Of a stretch of DNA of 64,000 bases, positions 33,285-41,644 are shown one piece after another. Position numbers and translations under genes: made by a program. The first letter of the stretch is position 1, and each line of letters begins with the position of its first letter. The stretch is from SHYQ01 sp041674525 (lineage in GTDB: Bacteria; Chloroflexota; Dehalococcoidia; UBA2979): contig JBAYVN010000003.1 in NCBI GenBank assembly GCA_041674525.1, positions 14,381 to 78,380 of the forward strand. The letters run 5' to 3'. The notes under the pieces were generated by a model. It was given only the letters and a program-made list of their open reading frames with translations. It did no database searches and was not told where the DNA came from.

Positions 33285-34517
33285 CTACGAGGCGAGCCAC
33301 GGCCGCCAGTCCGCGGGCGGCTCCGTGGTGGGCACGGGGGAGAGCGCCCGCAGCCGCTGCACGATCGGGGGGAGCGCCTGCAGCACACGGTCGACGTCGG
33401 CGTCCGTGTTGCCTCGACCGAACGTGAAGCGCAGCGACCCGCGTGCCAGCTCGGCGGGCATGCCGGTCGCGACCAGGACGTGGCTGGGCTCCACGGACCC
33501 CGTGGTGCACGCCGACCCGGAAGACGCCGCGATCCCGGCGAGGTCCAGCGCGAGCAGGATCGATTCGCCCTCGACGAAGCCCACCGCGCACGACACGTTG
33601 CCCGGCAGCCGCTGCGAGATGTCGCGCGGCCCCGTGATCGCCAGCATGGGGATGCGTCGCGGGAGCTCGGCGAGCAGCCGCTCCTGCAGCGCGCGCTCGT
33701 GGCTGACGTCGGCCTCGCGGCGCTCGGAGGCGATGGACACCGCCTGCGCGAAGCCGGCGATGGCGGCGGTGTCCTCGGTCCCGGCGCGGATGCCGCGCTC
33801 CTGTCCGCCGCCGAGGATCTGCCCCTGCAGGGGCGTCCCGGCGCGCACGTACAGCGCCCCCGCCCCCCGCGGCCCGTACATCTTGTGCGCGGTGAAGCTC
33901 ATCAGGTCGACGCCGAGGCGGTCGACGCGCGCACCGAGGTGCGCCGCCGACTGCACGGCGTCCGTGTGCACCATCGTGCGCGGGTTCTTCGCCCGCGCGC
34001 GGCGCGCGATCTCGGCGATGTCGTTGATGGTGCCGATCTCGTTGTTCGCATGCATCACGGAGACCAGCACCGTGTCTTCGCGCACGGCAGCCTCCACCGC
34101 TGTCGGATCGACGCGCCCGTCGCGGTCGACGCCCACCACGGTGACCTCGGCGAGTCCGTCGCGCTCCAGCTGCTCGGCGGGGTCGAGGATCGCGTGGTGC
34201 TCCACGGCAGAGATGACGATGTGCCGTCCGCGGCGCGTGGAGGCCGCGAGCACGCCGCGCAGCGCGAGGTTGTCCGCTTCGGAGCCCCCCGAGGTGAAGA
34301 TCACCTCGTCGGGCTGCGCGCCGATGAGTGCTGCGATCGTCGCGCGGGCGGCATCGATGGTGGCGCGGGCGCGCTGGGCCTCCACGTAGATCGATGACGG
34401 GTTATGCCACTGATCGCGGAGGTGCGGGAGCATCGTCTCGACCACGGCCGGGTCGGGCGGTGTGGTCGCCGCGTGATCGAGGTAGATGCGCGGGTGGCCC
34501 GAGCTCATGGCGGTCAT
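33285..34517 (-). CDS. iscS: Cysteine desulfurase, NifS/IscS type
   Basis: PLP enzyme that takes sulfur from cysteine for Fe-S or tRNA modification. The 410 residues show IYLDHAATTPPDPAVV, the EHHAILDP histidine, SFTAHKMYGPRGAGALY with the PLP lysine, and SSGSACTTGSVEPSHVL with the persulfide cysteine on the long class I loop. ATG 34517 is chosen because TATCCT lies exactly six bases upstream and no ribosome-binding site is present. It is divergent from a SufR-like regulator, suggesting shared Fe-S-responsive control. A second, SufS-type desulfurase is at 62508. Confidence 0.92.
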   Translation of the reverse strand: MTAMSSGHPRIYLDHAATTPPDPAVVETMLPHLRDQWHNPSSIYVEAQRARATIDAARATIAALIGAQPDEVIFTSGGSEADNLALRGVLAASTRRGRHIVISAVEHHAILDPAEQLERDGLAEVTVVGVDRDGRVDPTAVEAAVREDTVLVSVMHANNEIGTINDIAEIARRARAKNPRTMVHTDAVQSAAHLGARVDRLGVDLMSFTAHKMYGPRGAGALYVRAGTPLQGQILGGGQERGIRAGTEDTAAIAGFAQAVSIASERREADVSHERALQERLLAELPRRIPMLAITGPRDISQRLPGNVSCAVGFVEGESILLALDLAGIAASSGSACTTGSVEPSHVLVATGMPAELARGSLRFTFGRGNTDADVDRVLQALPPIVQRLRALSPVPTTEPPADWRPWLAS

Positions 34518-34523
34518 GGGAGG

Positions 34524-34529
34524 AGGATA
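34524..34529 (-). promoter_or_regulatory. -10 element of leaderless iscS
   Basis: TATCCT on the minus strand, then six bases, then ATG 34517. The opposite-strand regulator has its own -10 at 34588-34593, so the two promoters face away from each other within 60 bases. Confidence 0.5.
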
Positions 34530-34587
34530 CCGCGGAGAGGGGACACGGTTTCGCACGTATTTCGCTCGAAAAGGAGAAAAAGGGTGC

Positions 34588-34593
34588 TAGCAT
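34588..34593 (+). promoter_or_regulatory. Extended -10 of leaderless SufR-like gene
   Basis: TAGCAT, preceded by TGC as an extended -10, is followed by six bases (CGAATC) and then ATG 34600. The upstream A-rich stretch AAAAGGAGAAAAAGG may be part of the operator or UP-like sequence. Confidence 0.55.
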
Positions 34594-34599
34594 CGAATC

Positions 34600-35265
34600 A
34601 TGTCCGCAGGTCATATCGATGGCACCCGCGAGGAGATCCTCGCCATCCTCCGTCGCCGCGAGCGCGTGGGGGTTGAGGATCTTGCGCGCGAGCTGGGCCT
34701 GGCCGGCGCCACCGTGCGCCGCCACCTGGACGTGCTCCAGCGCGACAACTACGTCGCCGTGACGCAGGTGCGCGGCCAGACCGGGCGCCCTCGTCATCTC
34801 TTCTCGTTGACCGAGGCGGGGGCGGACCTCTTCCCGCACCACTACGTGCGGCTGACGCAGCGCCTGCTCGGCGAGATCGTCGGGCTGGACGCCAGGGAGA
34901 CGGCGGGCCGCTCGGGCGGCGAGATCGCCTCCCTCGTCTTCGAGAAGATGGCGGACCGCCTCGCCGCCGAGTACGCCCCGCACGTCACCGGCGCGACGCT
35001 GGAGGCTCGCGTGCGGTCCGCCGTGAACCTGGTCGCCGACGAGGGCCTCGACTTCGAGGTTGCGCCGCGCGAGGGCGGGGTGCATCTGCTGGGGCGCGGC
35101 TGTCCCTGCACGCGGCTGACCGGCTCCGCCGCCGGGACGTGCGACCACGACCGGCGGATGCTGGAGCAGATCCTCGGCGTGCGCGTGCAGGCACTGCCCC
35201 CGGCCGATATCCCGCACGACTTCCACTGCGGCTACCTCGTCACCGAGCACGTCGCCGCCCCGTAG
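34600..35265 (+). CDS. SufR-like Fe-S-sensing transcription regulator
   Basis: A 221-residue DeoR/ArsR-type winged-helix protein: EEILAILRRRERVGVEDLARELGLAGATVRRHLDVL is the DNA-binding domain, with a wing at GQTGRPRHLFSL. The C-terminal domain has GRGCPC, GTCDHDRRM and HCGYLV cysteines, matching the cluster-binding pattern of SufR repressors. It is divergent from the IscS-type desulfurase and followed by an A-type Fe-S carrier. It is a paralogue of the regulator at 58023 that heads the suf operon. The start is leaderless. Confidence 0.85.
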   Translation: MSAGHIDGTREEILAILRRRERVGVEDLARELGLAGATVRRHLDVLQRDNYVAVTQVRGQTGRPRHLFSLTEAGADLFPHHYVRLTQRLLGEIVGLDARETAGRSGGEIASLVFEKMADRLAAEYAPHVTGATLEARVRSAVNLVADEGLDFEVAPREGGVHLLGRGCPCTRLTGSAAGTCDHDRRMLEQILGVRVQALPPADIPHDFHCGYLVTEHVAAP

Positions 35266-35317
35266 GGTCGCCCCGCGCGGCTTCCCGTCCGGGATAACCA
35301 TGCCCCGGCTGCGCTAA

Positions 35318-35347
35318 TTGTCCATCGAGGTCCGGCCGACGTATCAT
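35318..35347 (+). promoter_or_regulatory. Promoter of the A-type carrier gene
   Basis: TTGTCC (35318-35323), an 18-base spacer and TATCAT (35342-35347). It rules out the ATG inside the -10 as a start and supports ATG 35412. Confidence 0.65.
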
Positions 35348-35411
35348 GGTGGCAGCACATACCGGCGCCGCGCGACGTCCGCGAGGCGGCCCGGAAGGGA
35401 TCGAGGACCAG

Positions 35412-35843
35412 ATGACTCTTGCCGGCATGGGCGACCCCATCTCGAAGACGCCCGCGTTCACCATCCCCAGCGTCGCCGCGCCGGTGGTGACCGTGACCGA
35501 GCGCGCCGCTGCGAAGGCGCTCTCGCTTCTCGCGGCGAAGGGGCACCCGGACGGGATGCTCCGCGTGTTCGTCGTCGGCGGCGGGTGCTCCGGCTACCAG
35601 TACGGCATGGCGATCGCTACGGGCGCCGAGGCCGAGGACCACGTGATCGAGGCCGAGGGCGGCATCCGCGTAGTGGTCGACCGCGACTCCATCCCGATGA
35701 TCGCCGGCGCCGAGATCGACTACGTCGAGGACCTGATGAAGTCCGGCTTCACGATCTACAACCCGAACGCGACCTCCTCCTGCGCCTGCGGGTCGTCCTT
35801 CCAGACGGCCGGCGGCGGCGGGACGCCGAGGGCCTGCAACTAG
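35412..35843 (+). CDS. erpA: A-type iron-sulfur carrier (HesB/IscA/ErpA family)
   Basis: Carries Fe-S clusters to target proteins. The 143 residues contain the three conserved cysteines: one in VVGGGCSGYQYGM and two in SSCACGSSF near the C terminus. The N terminus of about 35 residues precedes the core VTVTERAAAKALSLLAAKG. ATG 35412 has GAGG five bases upstream and lies downstream of a well-formed promoter. Its position after a SufR-like regulator and IscS suggests a second Fe-S module separate from the suf operon. ErpA, IscA and SufA cannot be separated by eye. Confidence 0.9.
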   Translation: MTLAGMGDPISKTPAFTIPSVAAPVVTVTERAAAKALSLLAAKGHPDGMLRVFVVGGGCSGYQYGMAIATGAEAEDHVIEAEGGIRVVVDRDSIPMIAGAEIDYVEDLMKSGFTIYNPNATSSCACGSSFQTAGGGGTPRACN

Positions 35844-35890
35844 GCGGACGCTCGACAGACGCAGTCGCGAACATGGGTCGCGAGCATGGA

Positions 35891-35912
35891 CGGCCCCGCG
35901 CGAGCGGGGCCG
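35891..35912 (+). terminator. Hairpin after the A-type carrier gene
   Basis: CGGCCCCGC and GCGGGGCCG pair perfectly around GCGA. No T run follows. Confidence 0.5.
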
Positions 35913-35959
35913 TGGTGCACCCGGACGGGGTGTCCGCCGCCCAGGAGAGGAGCACACCA

Positions 35960-36403
35960 ATGCAGGCATGGATCAACGTGGGCTCCCCGCAGAACTTCGA
36001 GGTGCTGCGCGCGCGCGGCTTCGACGTGTCGCCCTTCAAGTCGTCGCGCCAGAAGCAATCCTCCGAGATGCGTCCCGGCGACCGCATCGTCTACTACCTG
36101 ACGAAGGACGTGCTCTTCGGCGGCGTGGTGGAGGTCACGGGCGAGGCGTACGAGGACACTACGGACATCGGGCTCGCCTCGGAGGGCAAGCCCGGCGAGG
36201 ACTACCCGTACCGCATCCCCACCCGGCCGGTGGTGATCGCGAAGCCGGGGCAAGCCATCGACGTGCGTGAGATCACTGACCTCCTGGAGAAGACGCGCAA
36301 CTTCGGTCCGAAGCGGCTCGGGATGTGCTTCCGCGGCAACCTCCACCGCATCTCCGAGGCGGACCTCCAGACCATCGAGGGGCTGCTGAAGCCGCGCGCG
36401 TAA
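35960..36403 (+). CDS. EVE/PUA-like domain protein
   Basis: A 147-residue single-domain protein. MQAWINVGSPQNFEVLRARGFDVSPFKSSRQKQSSEMRPGD and RIVYYLTKDVLFGGVVEVTGEAYED resemble the EVE fold, related to PUA and YTH domains that bind modified bases or RNA. A direct target is unknown. AGGAG lies 7 bases before ATG 35960, and a hairpin separates it from the carrier gene upstream. Confidence 0.7.
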   Translation: MQAWINVGSPQNFEVLRARGFDVSPFKSSRQKQSSEMRPGDRIVYYLTKDVLFGGVVEVTGEAYEDTTDIGLASEGKPGEDYPYRIPTRPVVIAKPGQAIDVREITDLLEKTRNFGPKRLGMCFRGNLHRISEADLQTIEGLLKPRA

Positions 36404-36459
36404 CCCCCTCGCGCCCGATGCCGATCGCTTCCGGCGGCGCCGCGGGACAGGAGCAGCAG

Positions 36460-36873
36460 ATGCAAACCCCGCAGGACCAGCCCCGCCGTCTCACCCGCAA
36501 CGTGCAGCGCCGCCTGGGCGGGGTGTGCGGCGGGCTGGCGGAGTACTTCGGGCTGGACCCGACGCTGGTGCGCGTGGGCTTCGTGCTGCTGGCGATCTTC
36601 AGCATGGGACTGGGCGGGGTGATCGCGTACGCGGTGCTGTGGGCGATCATGCCCGCCGCCGATCCGAACGCGCCGGTGCCCGCCCCGGGCGCCGGTACCG
36701 GCGGCAACGGCGCACTCCTCCTCGGCATCCTGCTCGTGCTCATCGGGGTGTCGATGGCGATCCCGCGCGCCGGGATCTTCTGGTGGATGACCTGGAGCAT
36801 GATGCGCTTTGGCTGGCCTGCTGCGATCGTGCTCGCCGGAGTGCTGATCGTGCTGGCCTCACGGCGGCGCTAA
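36460..36873 (+). CDS. PspC-domain membrane protein
   Basis: A 137-residue protein with an N-terminal PspC domain: RRLTRNVQRRLGGVCGGLAEYFGLDPTLVRVGFVLLA, followed by two further hydrophobic segments separated by a Pro/Gly linker (three to four helices in all). PspC proteins take part in envelope-stress signalling in some bacteria, but many short homologues are uncharacterised. ATG 36460 has AGGAG 6 bases upstream; an earlier ATG at 36418 lacks one. Confidence 0.85.
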   Translation: MQTPQDQPRRLTRNVQRRLGGVCGGLAEYFGLDPTLVRVGFVLLAIFSMGLGGVIAYAVLWAIMPAADPNAPVPAPGAGTGGNGALLLGILLVLIGVSMAIPRAGIFWWMTWSMMRFGWPAAIVLAGVLIVLASRRR

Positions 36874-36922
36874 CGCCGCAGAACGAACTTCAGCGTCCGG
36901 TTCGCAGATCGCGAGGAACCCC

Positions 36923-37450
36923 ATGTCCGAGTCCGCCACCGCAGCGATGTACGCGCTGTACCTCGACCGCGTGATGAACAACTGTGTGCGCACGATCGAG
37001 GACCTGAGCGTCGAGGAGTTGAACCACCTCCCGCACGAGGTCGCCAACTCGATCGGCTTCGACGTGTGGCACATCGCGCGGACCGCCGACAACATCATCT
37101 ACTTCGTGTTCGAGCGGGAGCAGCCGATCTGGCTGCGCGAGGGGTACGACGCGCGCTTTGCCCTGCCGAAGGTCGCGCAGGGCACCGGGATGCCGAACGA
37201 GGAGGCGCGCGCCCTCCACTTCCCGGATCCGGCGCTGTTCCTGGAGTACATCCGCACGCTGCGCGCGGCGAGCGTCGCGCGCGTCGAGGCGATGACGGAC
37301 GAGTACCTCGCGACGCCGGTGCTGCTGCGGCCGTGGGGCGAGCTGCCGCGCACGCAGCACCTGCTGCAGATGCTCGTGCACAGCAACAGCCACCTCGGGA
37401 AGGCGTCGCTCGCGCGCACGCTCCTCGGGCACACCGACCTGGGCTTCTAG
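36923..37450 (+). CDS. DinB/YfiT-like putative metal-binding protein
   Basis: A 175-residue four-helix-bundle protein of the DinB superfamily. The pattern FDVWHIARTADNIIYF and LVHSNSHLGKASLARTLLG supplies the three histidines that commonly bind a metal. Family members include thiol-dependent transferases, but the substrate cannot be told from sequence. GAGGAA precedes the ATG. A GNAT gene starts 14 bases downstream. Confidence 0.8.
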   Translation: MSESATAAMYALYLDRVMNNCVRTIEDLSVEELNHLPHEVANSIGFDVWHIARTADNIIYFVFEREQPIWLREGYDARFALPKVAQGTGMPNEEARALHFPDPALFLEYIRTLRAASVARVEAMTDEYLATPVLLRPWGELPRTQHLLQMLVHSNSHLGKASLARTLLGHTDLGF

Positions 37451-37464
37451 CGCCGCGATCCGCC

Positions 37465-37950
37465 GTGGAGATCCGCAGGCTGCGCGCCGACGAGGGCCTC
37501 GCATACCGCGCGGTGCGCCTGCGCGCGCTGGAGGCCGAGCCCGCCGCGTACGGTCAGACGCTCGCCGAGGCACTGGCCCACCCCGAGTCGCTGTGGCACG
37601 ACCTGGCTGCCTCCGTGGCGGGCGACGGCGCGCGCGCCCTCTTCGTCCTCGATCGCGACGGGGATCTCGCCGGGACGCTGTACGCGGCCGTGAGCGAGGT
37701 GCCGCCGCACCTCGGATCGCTCGGGGCGATGTGGGTGGACCTCGATCTCCGCGCACAGGGCTGGGCCGACCGGTTGCTGGAGACCGCGCACGAGTGGGCG
37801 GCGCGCTGGGGCGCGCCGGGTGCGTCGCTCTGGGTGTCGTCCGGCAACGAGCGGGCGTGGCGCCTGTACGCCCGCCACGGGTACCAGCCGACCGGGAGCA
37901 TCGAGCGCTGGGCGACCGGCGAGGCGATGGAGCTCTTCCGGCCGCTCTGA
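37465..37950 (+). CDS. GNAT N-acetyltransferase
   Basis: A 161-residue acetyltransferase: IRRLRADEGLAYRAVRLRALEAEPAAYGQT at the N terminus, an acetyl-CoA-binding region in MWVDLDLRAQGWADRLLETAHEWA, and the C-terminal SSGNERAWRLYARHGYQPTG. The usual Q/R-x-x-G-x-G/A loop is weak (RAQGWADRL). The GTG start at 37465 directly precedes the conserved N terminus. It is probably co-transcribed with the DinB-like gene. Substrate unknown. Confidence 0.82.
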   Translation: MEIRRLRADEGLAYRAVRLRALEAEPAAYGQTLAEALAHPESLWHDLAASVAGDGARALFVLDRDGDLAGTLYAAVSEVPPHLGSLGAMWVDLDLRAQGWADRLLETAHEWAARWGAPGASLWVSSGNERAWRLYARHGYQPTGSIERWATGEAMELFRPL

Positions 37951-38153
37951 CGGCCCCGTGACACCGAAACCCCTCCCGCGCATCGGGGTCGTCCCGAGGG
38001 TGCAACGGGCGCGGAGTGTTAACCTCGATGCGGATGGTCGCGCCTCGAGATCAGGCAGCGTGACGAGGGCTGCGCGTTCGAGCGCGCGCCCGCGTCGAGG
38101 GCTGGAGGATCGACGAGTGATGACCGGTGATGACCGGGGACGACGAGGATCGC

Positions 38154-40010
38154 ATGGCTGACGCCGGAGCGTTCCACTTCTCACCGCGGCCGAACCGGGC
38201 CGCCGATGTCCCGTGGCAGGAATGGGGGCCGGAGGCCTTCGCACGCGCGCGCCGCGAGGATCTTCCCGCGCTGCTCTCGATCTCCGGGACGTGGTGCCAC
38301 TGGTGCCACGTCATGGACGAGACGACGTACTCCGATCAGCGCGTGATCGACCTGATCGCCCGCCGCTTCCTGCCGATCCGCGTGGACACGGACGAGCGGC
38401 CGGACGTGAACGCGCGCTACAACGCCGGCGGCTGGCCCACAACCGCCTTCCTCACGCCCGACGGCGACGTCATCACCAGCGCCACCTACCTCGACCCTGA
38501 GCAGATGCTGGAGGCGCTGCACGGCGTCCAGGAATCGTGGCTCGTGAGGCGCGATGGACTCACGCGCGAGATCGAGGCCGCCCGCGCCACGCGTGCCGCC
38601 GAGCGCGCCGCCGCGGCCGGGCGTCGCACCGCGGGCATGCTCACCCCCTCGATCCTCGATGTCGCGCTCGAGGTCCTCGACGCCGCGTACGACGCCGCGA
38701 ATGGCGGCTTCCGCGAGGGTGCCGCCGACTCGCGGGCGGTCGCCCCGGAGACGCGCGCGCTGCTGCGCTTCCCCCACTCCGACGCCCTGCGCCTGTGGCG
38801 GTACGCGCACCACCGGCGCGGCACTCCCGGGGTGCTGGACCGTGCCGCATTCGTCCTGGACCGCATGATCGCGGGAGGCCTGTACGACGCGATCGACGGC
38901 GGGTTCTATCGCTACGCGACGCGGCCCGACTGGTCACGCCCGCACGTCGAGAAGCTCGCCGCGGACCAGGGCGCGCTGCTGCTCGCCATCGCCGAGATCG
39001 CGATCTCGAGCGAGGAGGCGCGCGATCGCCTCACGGACGCGGCGGAGCGGACAGTCACGTACATCGGCCGCACGCTGGTCAACTCGCTGGGCGGGATCCT
39101 CCACTCGCAGGACGCAGACGAGCGGTACGCCGCGCTGGATGCCGAGGCCCGTGCCGCGGCGATCCCGCCCGCCGTCGACCGGCGCGTCTTCACCGCGTCG
39201 TGCGCGATCGCCGCGCGCGGGCTGATCGCCTGCGGCGTCGCGTGGGATCGCCGCGACTGGACCGAGCGCGGGCTGCGCGCGGTCGACTTCCTCGCGGCGC
39301 ACATGCGTGGCGGCGAGGCGGGGATGTACCACGTGTGGGACGGTGGCGCGGGCGGCCTCGGACTGCTCGCCGACCAGGCGCACGCGATGCTCGCGTTCCT
39401 GCACGCGTACGAGGTCACCGGGCTGGAGAGCTACCTGGACGCGGCGCGCGCGCTCGCGCGGGCGCTGGAGCGCGGCTGGCGCGAGCCCGGGCGCGGATTC
39501 TGGGACACCGCCGAGGGGCACGACGTCACGGCGCTCCTCGAGGAGCCGGTGATGCCGATCGCGGAGAACGTGGCGGCCGCGGAGGCCTTCCTCTGGCTCG
39601 GCCGCCTGACGCACGACGAGCGCCACCTGCAGACCGCGCTGGAGACGCTCGGCGCCTTCGCGACCGGCCTCGAGGCGCACGGGCTGGCGATCGCCGACTT
39701 CGCGCGCGTCGTGGACCGGCTGCTGACCGCGGAGCCGGAGCTGAAGATCGTCTCGGAGTGGCCCGCCGGCGAGCCGGACCGGGTCGCCGATCCGCTGTTC
39801 CGCGAGGCCCTGCGCCTGCCGCTGGCCGCCCGCACCGTGCAGCGACTGTCCTACCCGCAGGACGACCTGCTGATGCGCCAGCTGGGCCTGCCGCTGGATC
39901 GCACGCGCGTGGCCTACGTCTGCGTGGGGTCCGTCTGCTCGGCGCCGGTGACGCAGCCCGAAGCGCTGCGGAACGCGGTCGAGCAGGCTGCTGCTGCGCC
40001 GGCGTGGTAG
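38154..40010 (+). CDS. Thioredoxin-domain YyaL-type protein (DUF255)
   Basis: A 618-residue protein of the YyaL/spermatogenesis-associated 20 family. The N-terminal thioredoxin-like domain includes SISGTWCHWCHVMDETTYSD with a CxxC-like CHWC pair, and NAGGWPTTAFLTPDG. The rest is an (alpha/alpha)6 barrel like N-acylglucosamine epimerase/glycosidase enzymes (YDAIDGGFYRYATRPDWSRPHVEKL). Biochemical function is not established. ATG 38154 is chosen for the GAGGA before it; an ATG at 38127 is an alternative. A direct repeat GTGATGACCG lies just upstream. Confidence 0.87.
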   Translation: MADAGAFHFSPRPNRAADVPWQEWGPEAFARARREDLPALLSISGTWCHWCHVMDETTYSDQRVIDLIARRFLPIRVDTDERPDVNARYNAGGWPTTAFLTPDGDVITSATYLDPEQMLEALHGVQESWLVRRDGLTREIEAARATRAAERAAAAGRRTAGMLTPSILDVALEVLDAAYDAANGGFREGAADSRAVAPETRALLRFPHSDALRLWRYAHHRRGTPGVLDRAAFVLDRMIAGGLYDAIDGGFYRYATRPDWSRPHVEKLAADQGALLLAIAEIAISSEEARDRLTDAAERTVTYIGRTLVNSLGGILHSQDADERYAALDAEARAAAIPPAVDRRVFTASCAIAARGLIACGVAWDRRDWTERGLRAVDFLAAHMRGGEAGMYHVWDGGAGGLGLLADQAHAMLAFLHAYEVTGLESYLDAARALARALERGWREPGRGFWDTAEGHDVTALLEEPVMPIAENVAAAEAFLWLGRLTHDERHLQTALETLGAFATGLEAHGLAIADFARVVDRLLTAEPELKIVSEWPAGEPDRVADPLFREALRLPLAARTVQRLSYPQDDLLMRQLGLPLDRTRVAYVCVGSVCSAPVTQPEALRNAVEQAAAAPAW

Positions 40011-40026
40011 CCCGCGGCCGGGCCGG

Positions 40027-40557
40027 CTAAGGCTCCGCGAGCCCGGTGACCTGTGGCCGGCCGGGGGGGCGCAGCGCGTCGTGCACGCGCTGGATGCGCC
40101 ACATGGCGTCCAGGTCGCGCTCGTTCATCTCCTGCACCCACTGCATCACGGGCACCTCGCCGCGGAAGGGGTGGATGCCGACGTGATTCCACGAGGTGCC
40201 GGCGCTCTCCAGCAGCCACACCGTCTCGTCGCGCAGCGTCGCGAAGTCCCACAGCAGATCGGCGGGGTCGGCCCGGCGGTAGGCACCGTCCTGCACCTGC
40301 GCGATCGCGCGGCGCTCCCCGATCCGCGATCCATCCACGCGCAGCATCGCCTCCAGCGCGCGGAGATCCTCGCGTTCGCTGTCGCGGAGGTAGCCGATGA
40401 TCTCGGTGACGCTCCACTCCTCGTCAGGGGCTACGCGAGCGAGATCGCGCTCGTCCATGCGCGAGGCGAGGCGGGTGATGCGGTGCCCGATCTCCCGCAG
40501 CGCCTTGACCAGGTACCGGCGGCGATCTCCGTACTGGGCGTTGAGGTACTGAGGCAT
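40027..40557 (-). CDS. DinB-superfamily protein
   Basis: A 176-residue helical-bundle protein. Features are YLVKALREIGHRITRLASRMDERDLARV, DEEWSVTEIIGYLRDSEREDLRALEAML and FRGEVPVMQWVQEMNERDLDAMWRIQ. It resembles DinB_2/DUF664-type proteins, but one of the usual metal histidines appears replaced (GYLRDSE). ATG 40557 begins the conserved part; an ATG at 40596 would add 13 residues. Ribosome-binding sequence is weak for both. It converges on the YyaL gene 16 bases away. Confidence 0.7.
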   Translation of the reverse strand: MPQYLNAQYGDRRRYLVKALREIGHRITRLASRMDERDLARVAPDEEWSVTEIIGYLRDSEREDLRALEAMLRVDGSRIGERRAIAQVQDGAYRRADPADLLWDFATLRDETVWLLESAGTSWNHVGIHPFRGEVPVMQWVQEMNERDLDAMWRIQRVHDALRPPGRPQVTGLAEP

Positions 40558-40656
40558 CGTGCGCCCATCGTGGCACAGCGTTCCGGTGTTGCCCATCGCC
40601 CGCGCCAGAATTTCCAGCGCTCAGGCGGCAGAATTGCGCGCCGCCCGGCAACGCCG

Positions 40657-40685
40657 TTGACCGAGGGATGCACGGCGCTGACGAT
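40657..40685 (+). promoter_or_regulatory. Promoter of leaderless membrane-protein gene
   Basis: TTGACC (40657-40662), a 17-base spacer and GACGAT (40680-40685), then six bases and ATG 40692. It is the same architecture, and the same -10, as the fur promoter at 44459-44487. Confidence 0.65.
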
Positions 40686-40691
40686 GGCCGG

Positions 40692-41525
40692 ATGAGCGCC
40701 GCCTCCCTCCCGTACACGGTCCTCGTCCTGCTCGTCGAGATCGCCGTGGGCGGGCTGGCGATGGTCACCGTCTTCGATGCGCGGCGGCAGGTGACGCCCG
40801 GCTACGTGAAGGCCGGCGCCCTGACCGTGCTCCCCCTGGCGCTGCTCGCCGGGTGGACGTACCTCAGCCTCGCACGCGCGGACGAGATCGAGGGATACCC
40901 CCTGGCGTCCACCTGGTTCCGCCCGCTCGGCATCGCGCTTGCGACGTTCGTGGTGGTCGACGCCGCGCACACCGTCGCCGCGATGGTCGAGCACCACCGG
41001 CTCGCGGTCGCGCTCGGCGCGGTGGGGAGCGCGGCCGGTTGCGGCGCGCTCCTCGTGCTCGCGGCGCTGCTCGGCGCCCCGGCGTGGTCGCTGCCCGGGA
41101 TGCTGCTGAGCCTGCTCGCCGCGTCCGCCGTGCTCGGCTCCGCGCTGATGGCGATGATGTGGGGGCACTGGTACCTGACCTCCGGCCGCCTCCCCAAGGA
41201 GCCGATGGAGCAGATGGCGCTGGTGCTGCTGGTGGCGCTGATGCTGCAGGTCCTGTCGTTCGCCCTCGGAGTGGTGCTTCCGCCGCGCGCGGTGCCCGAG
41301 GGGGCCGGGGCGCTCGGCGTCGCGCTGGGGGCGAACCCGGCGTTCTGGCTGCGCGCCGGCGTCGGCCTCGCCTTCCCGCTGGTGGTGGCCGCGCTCGCGT
41401 GGAAGGCCGCCACCATCCGCGGGATGATGTCGGCCACGGGCCTCCTCTACATCGCCCTGGGCCTGCTGCTCGCGGGCGAGGTGCTCGCGCGGGGCCTGCT
41501 CTTCACGACCGGATCGGTGGTCTAG
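40692..41525 (+). CDS. Polytopic membrane protein of unknown function
   Basis: A 277-residue protein with about eight transmembrane helices and short loops. Notable are a histidine in AHTVAAMVEHHRLA and the motif MMWGHWYLTSGRLPKEPM in the fifth helix and following loop. These might bind a cofactor such as heme or quinone, but I cannot assign a family. ATG 40692 is chosen over 40668 because the latter lies inside the promoter; the transcript is predicted to start at the ATG. It is the only gene in its unit before the sigma factor. Confidence 0.8.
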   Translation: MSAASLPYTVLVLLVEIAVGGLAMVTVFDARRQVTPGYVKAGALTVLPLALLAGWTYLSLARADEIEGYPLASTWFRPLGIALATFVVVDAAHTVAAMVEHHRLAVALGAVGSAAGCGALLVLAALLGAPAWSLPGMLLSLLAASAVLGSALMAMMWGHWYLTSGRLPKEPMEQMALVLLVALMLQVLSFALGVVLPPRAVPEGAGALGVALGANPAFWLRAGVGLAFPLVVAALAWKAATIRGMMSATGLLYIALGLLLAGEVLARGLLFTTGSVV

Positions 41526-41644
41526 CCGCACCCCGTTTCCGGCAGGATTCGCGTACTTCGTGCTCGCGGGCACACATAAATGGTGCGGCATCCTTATCAT
41601 TGGCGTCAGCGGTCCATCACCTGCGCTCCCCGCGGAGGGTCTTC

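Noticed and set aside
38117..38136. Direct repeat GTGATGACCG-GTGATGACCG before the YyaL-type gene
   Set aside because: A single short duplication near the start; no other copies or promoter logic were seen, so it was not treated as regulatory.
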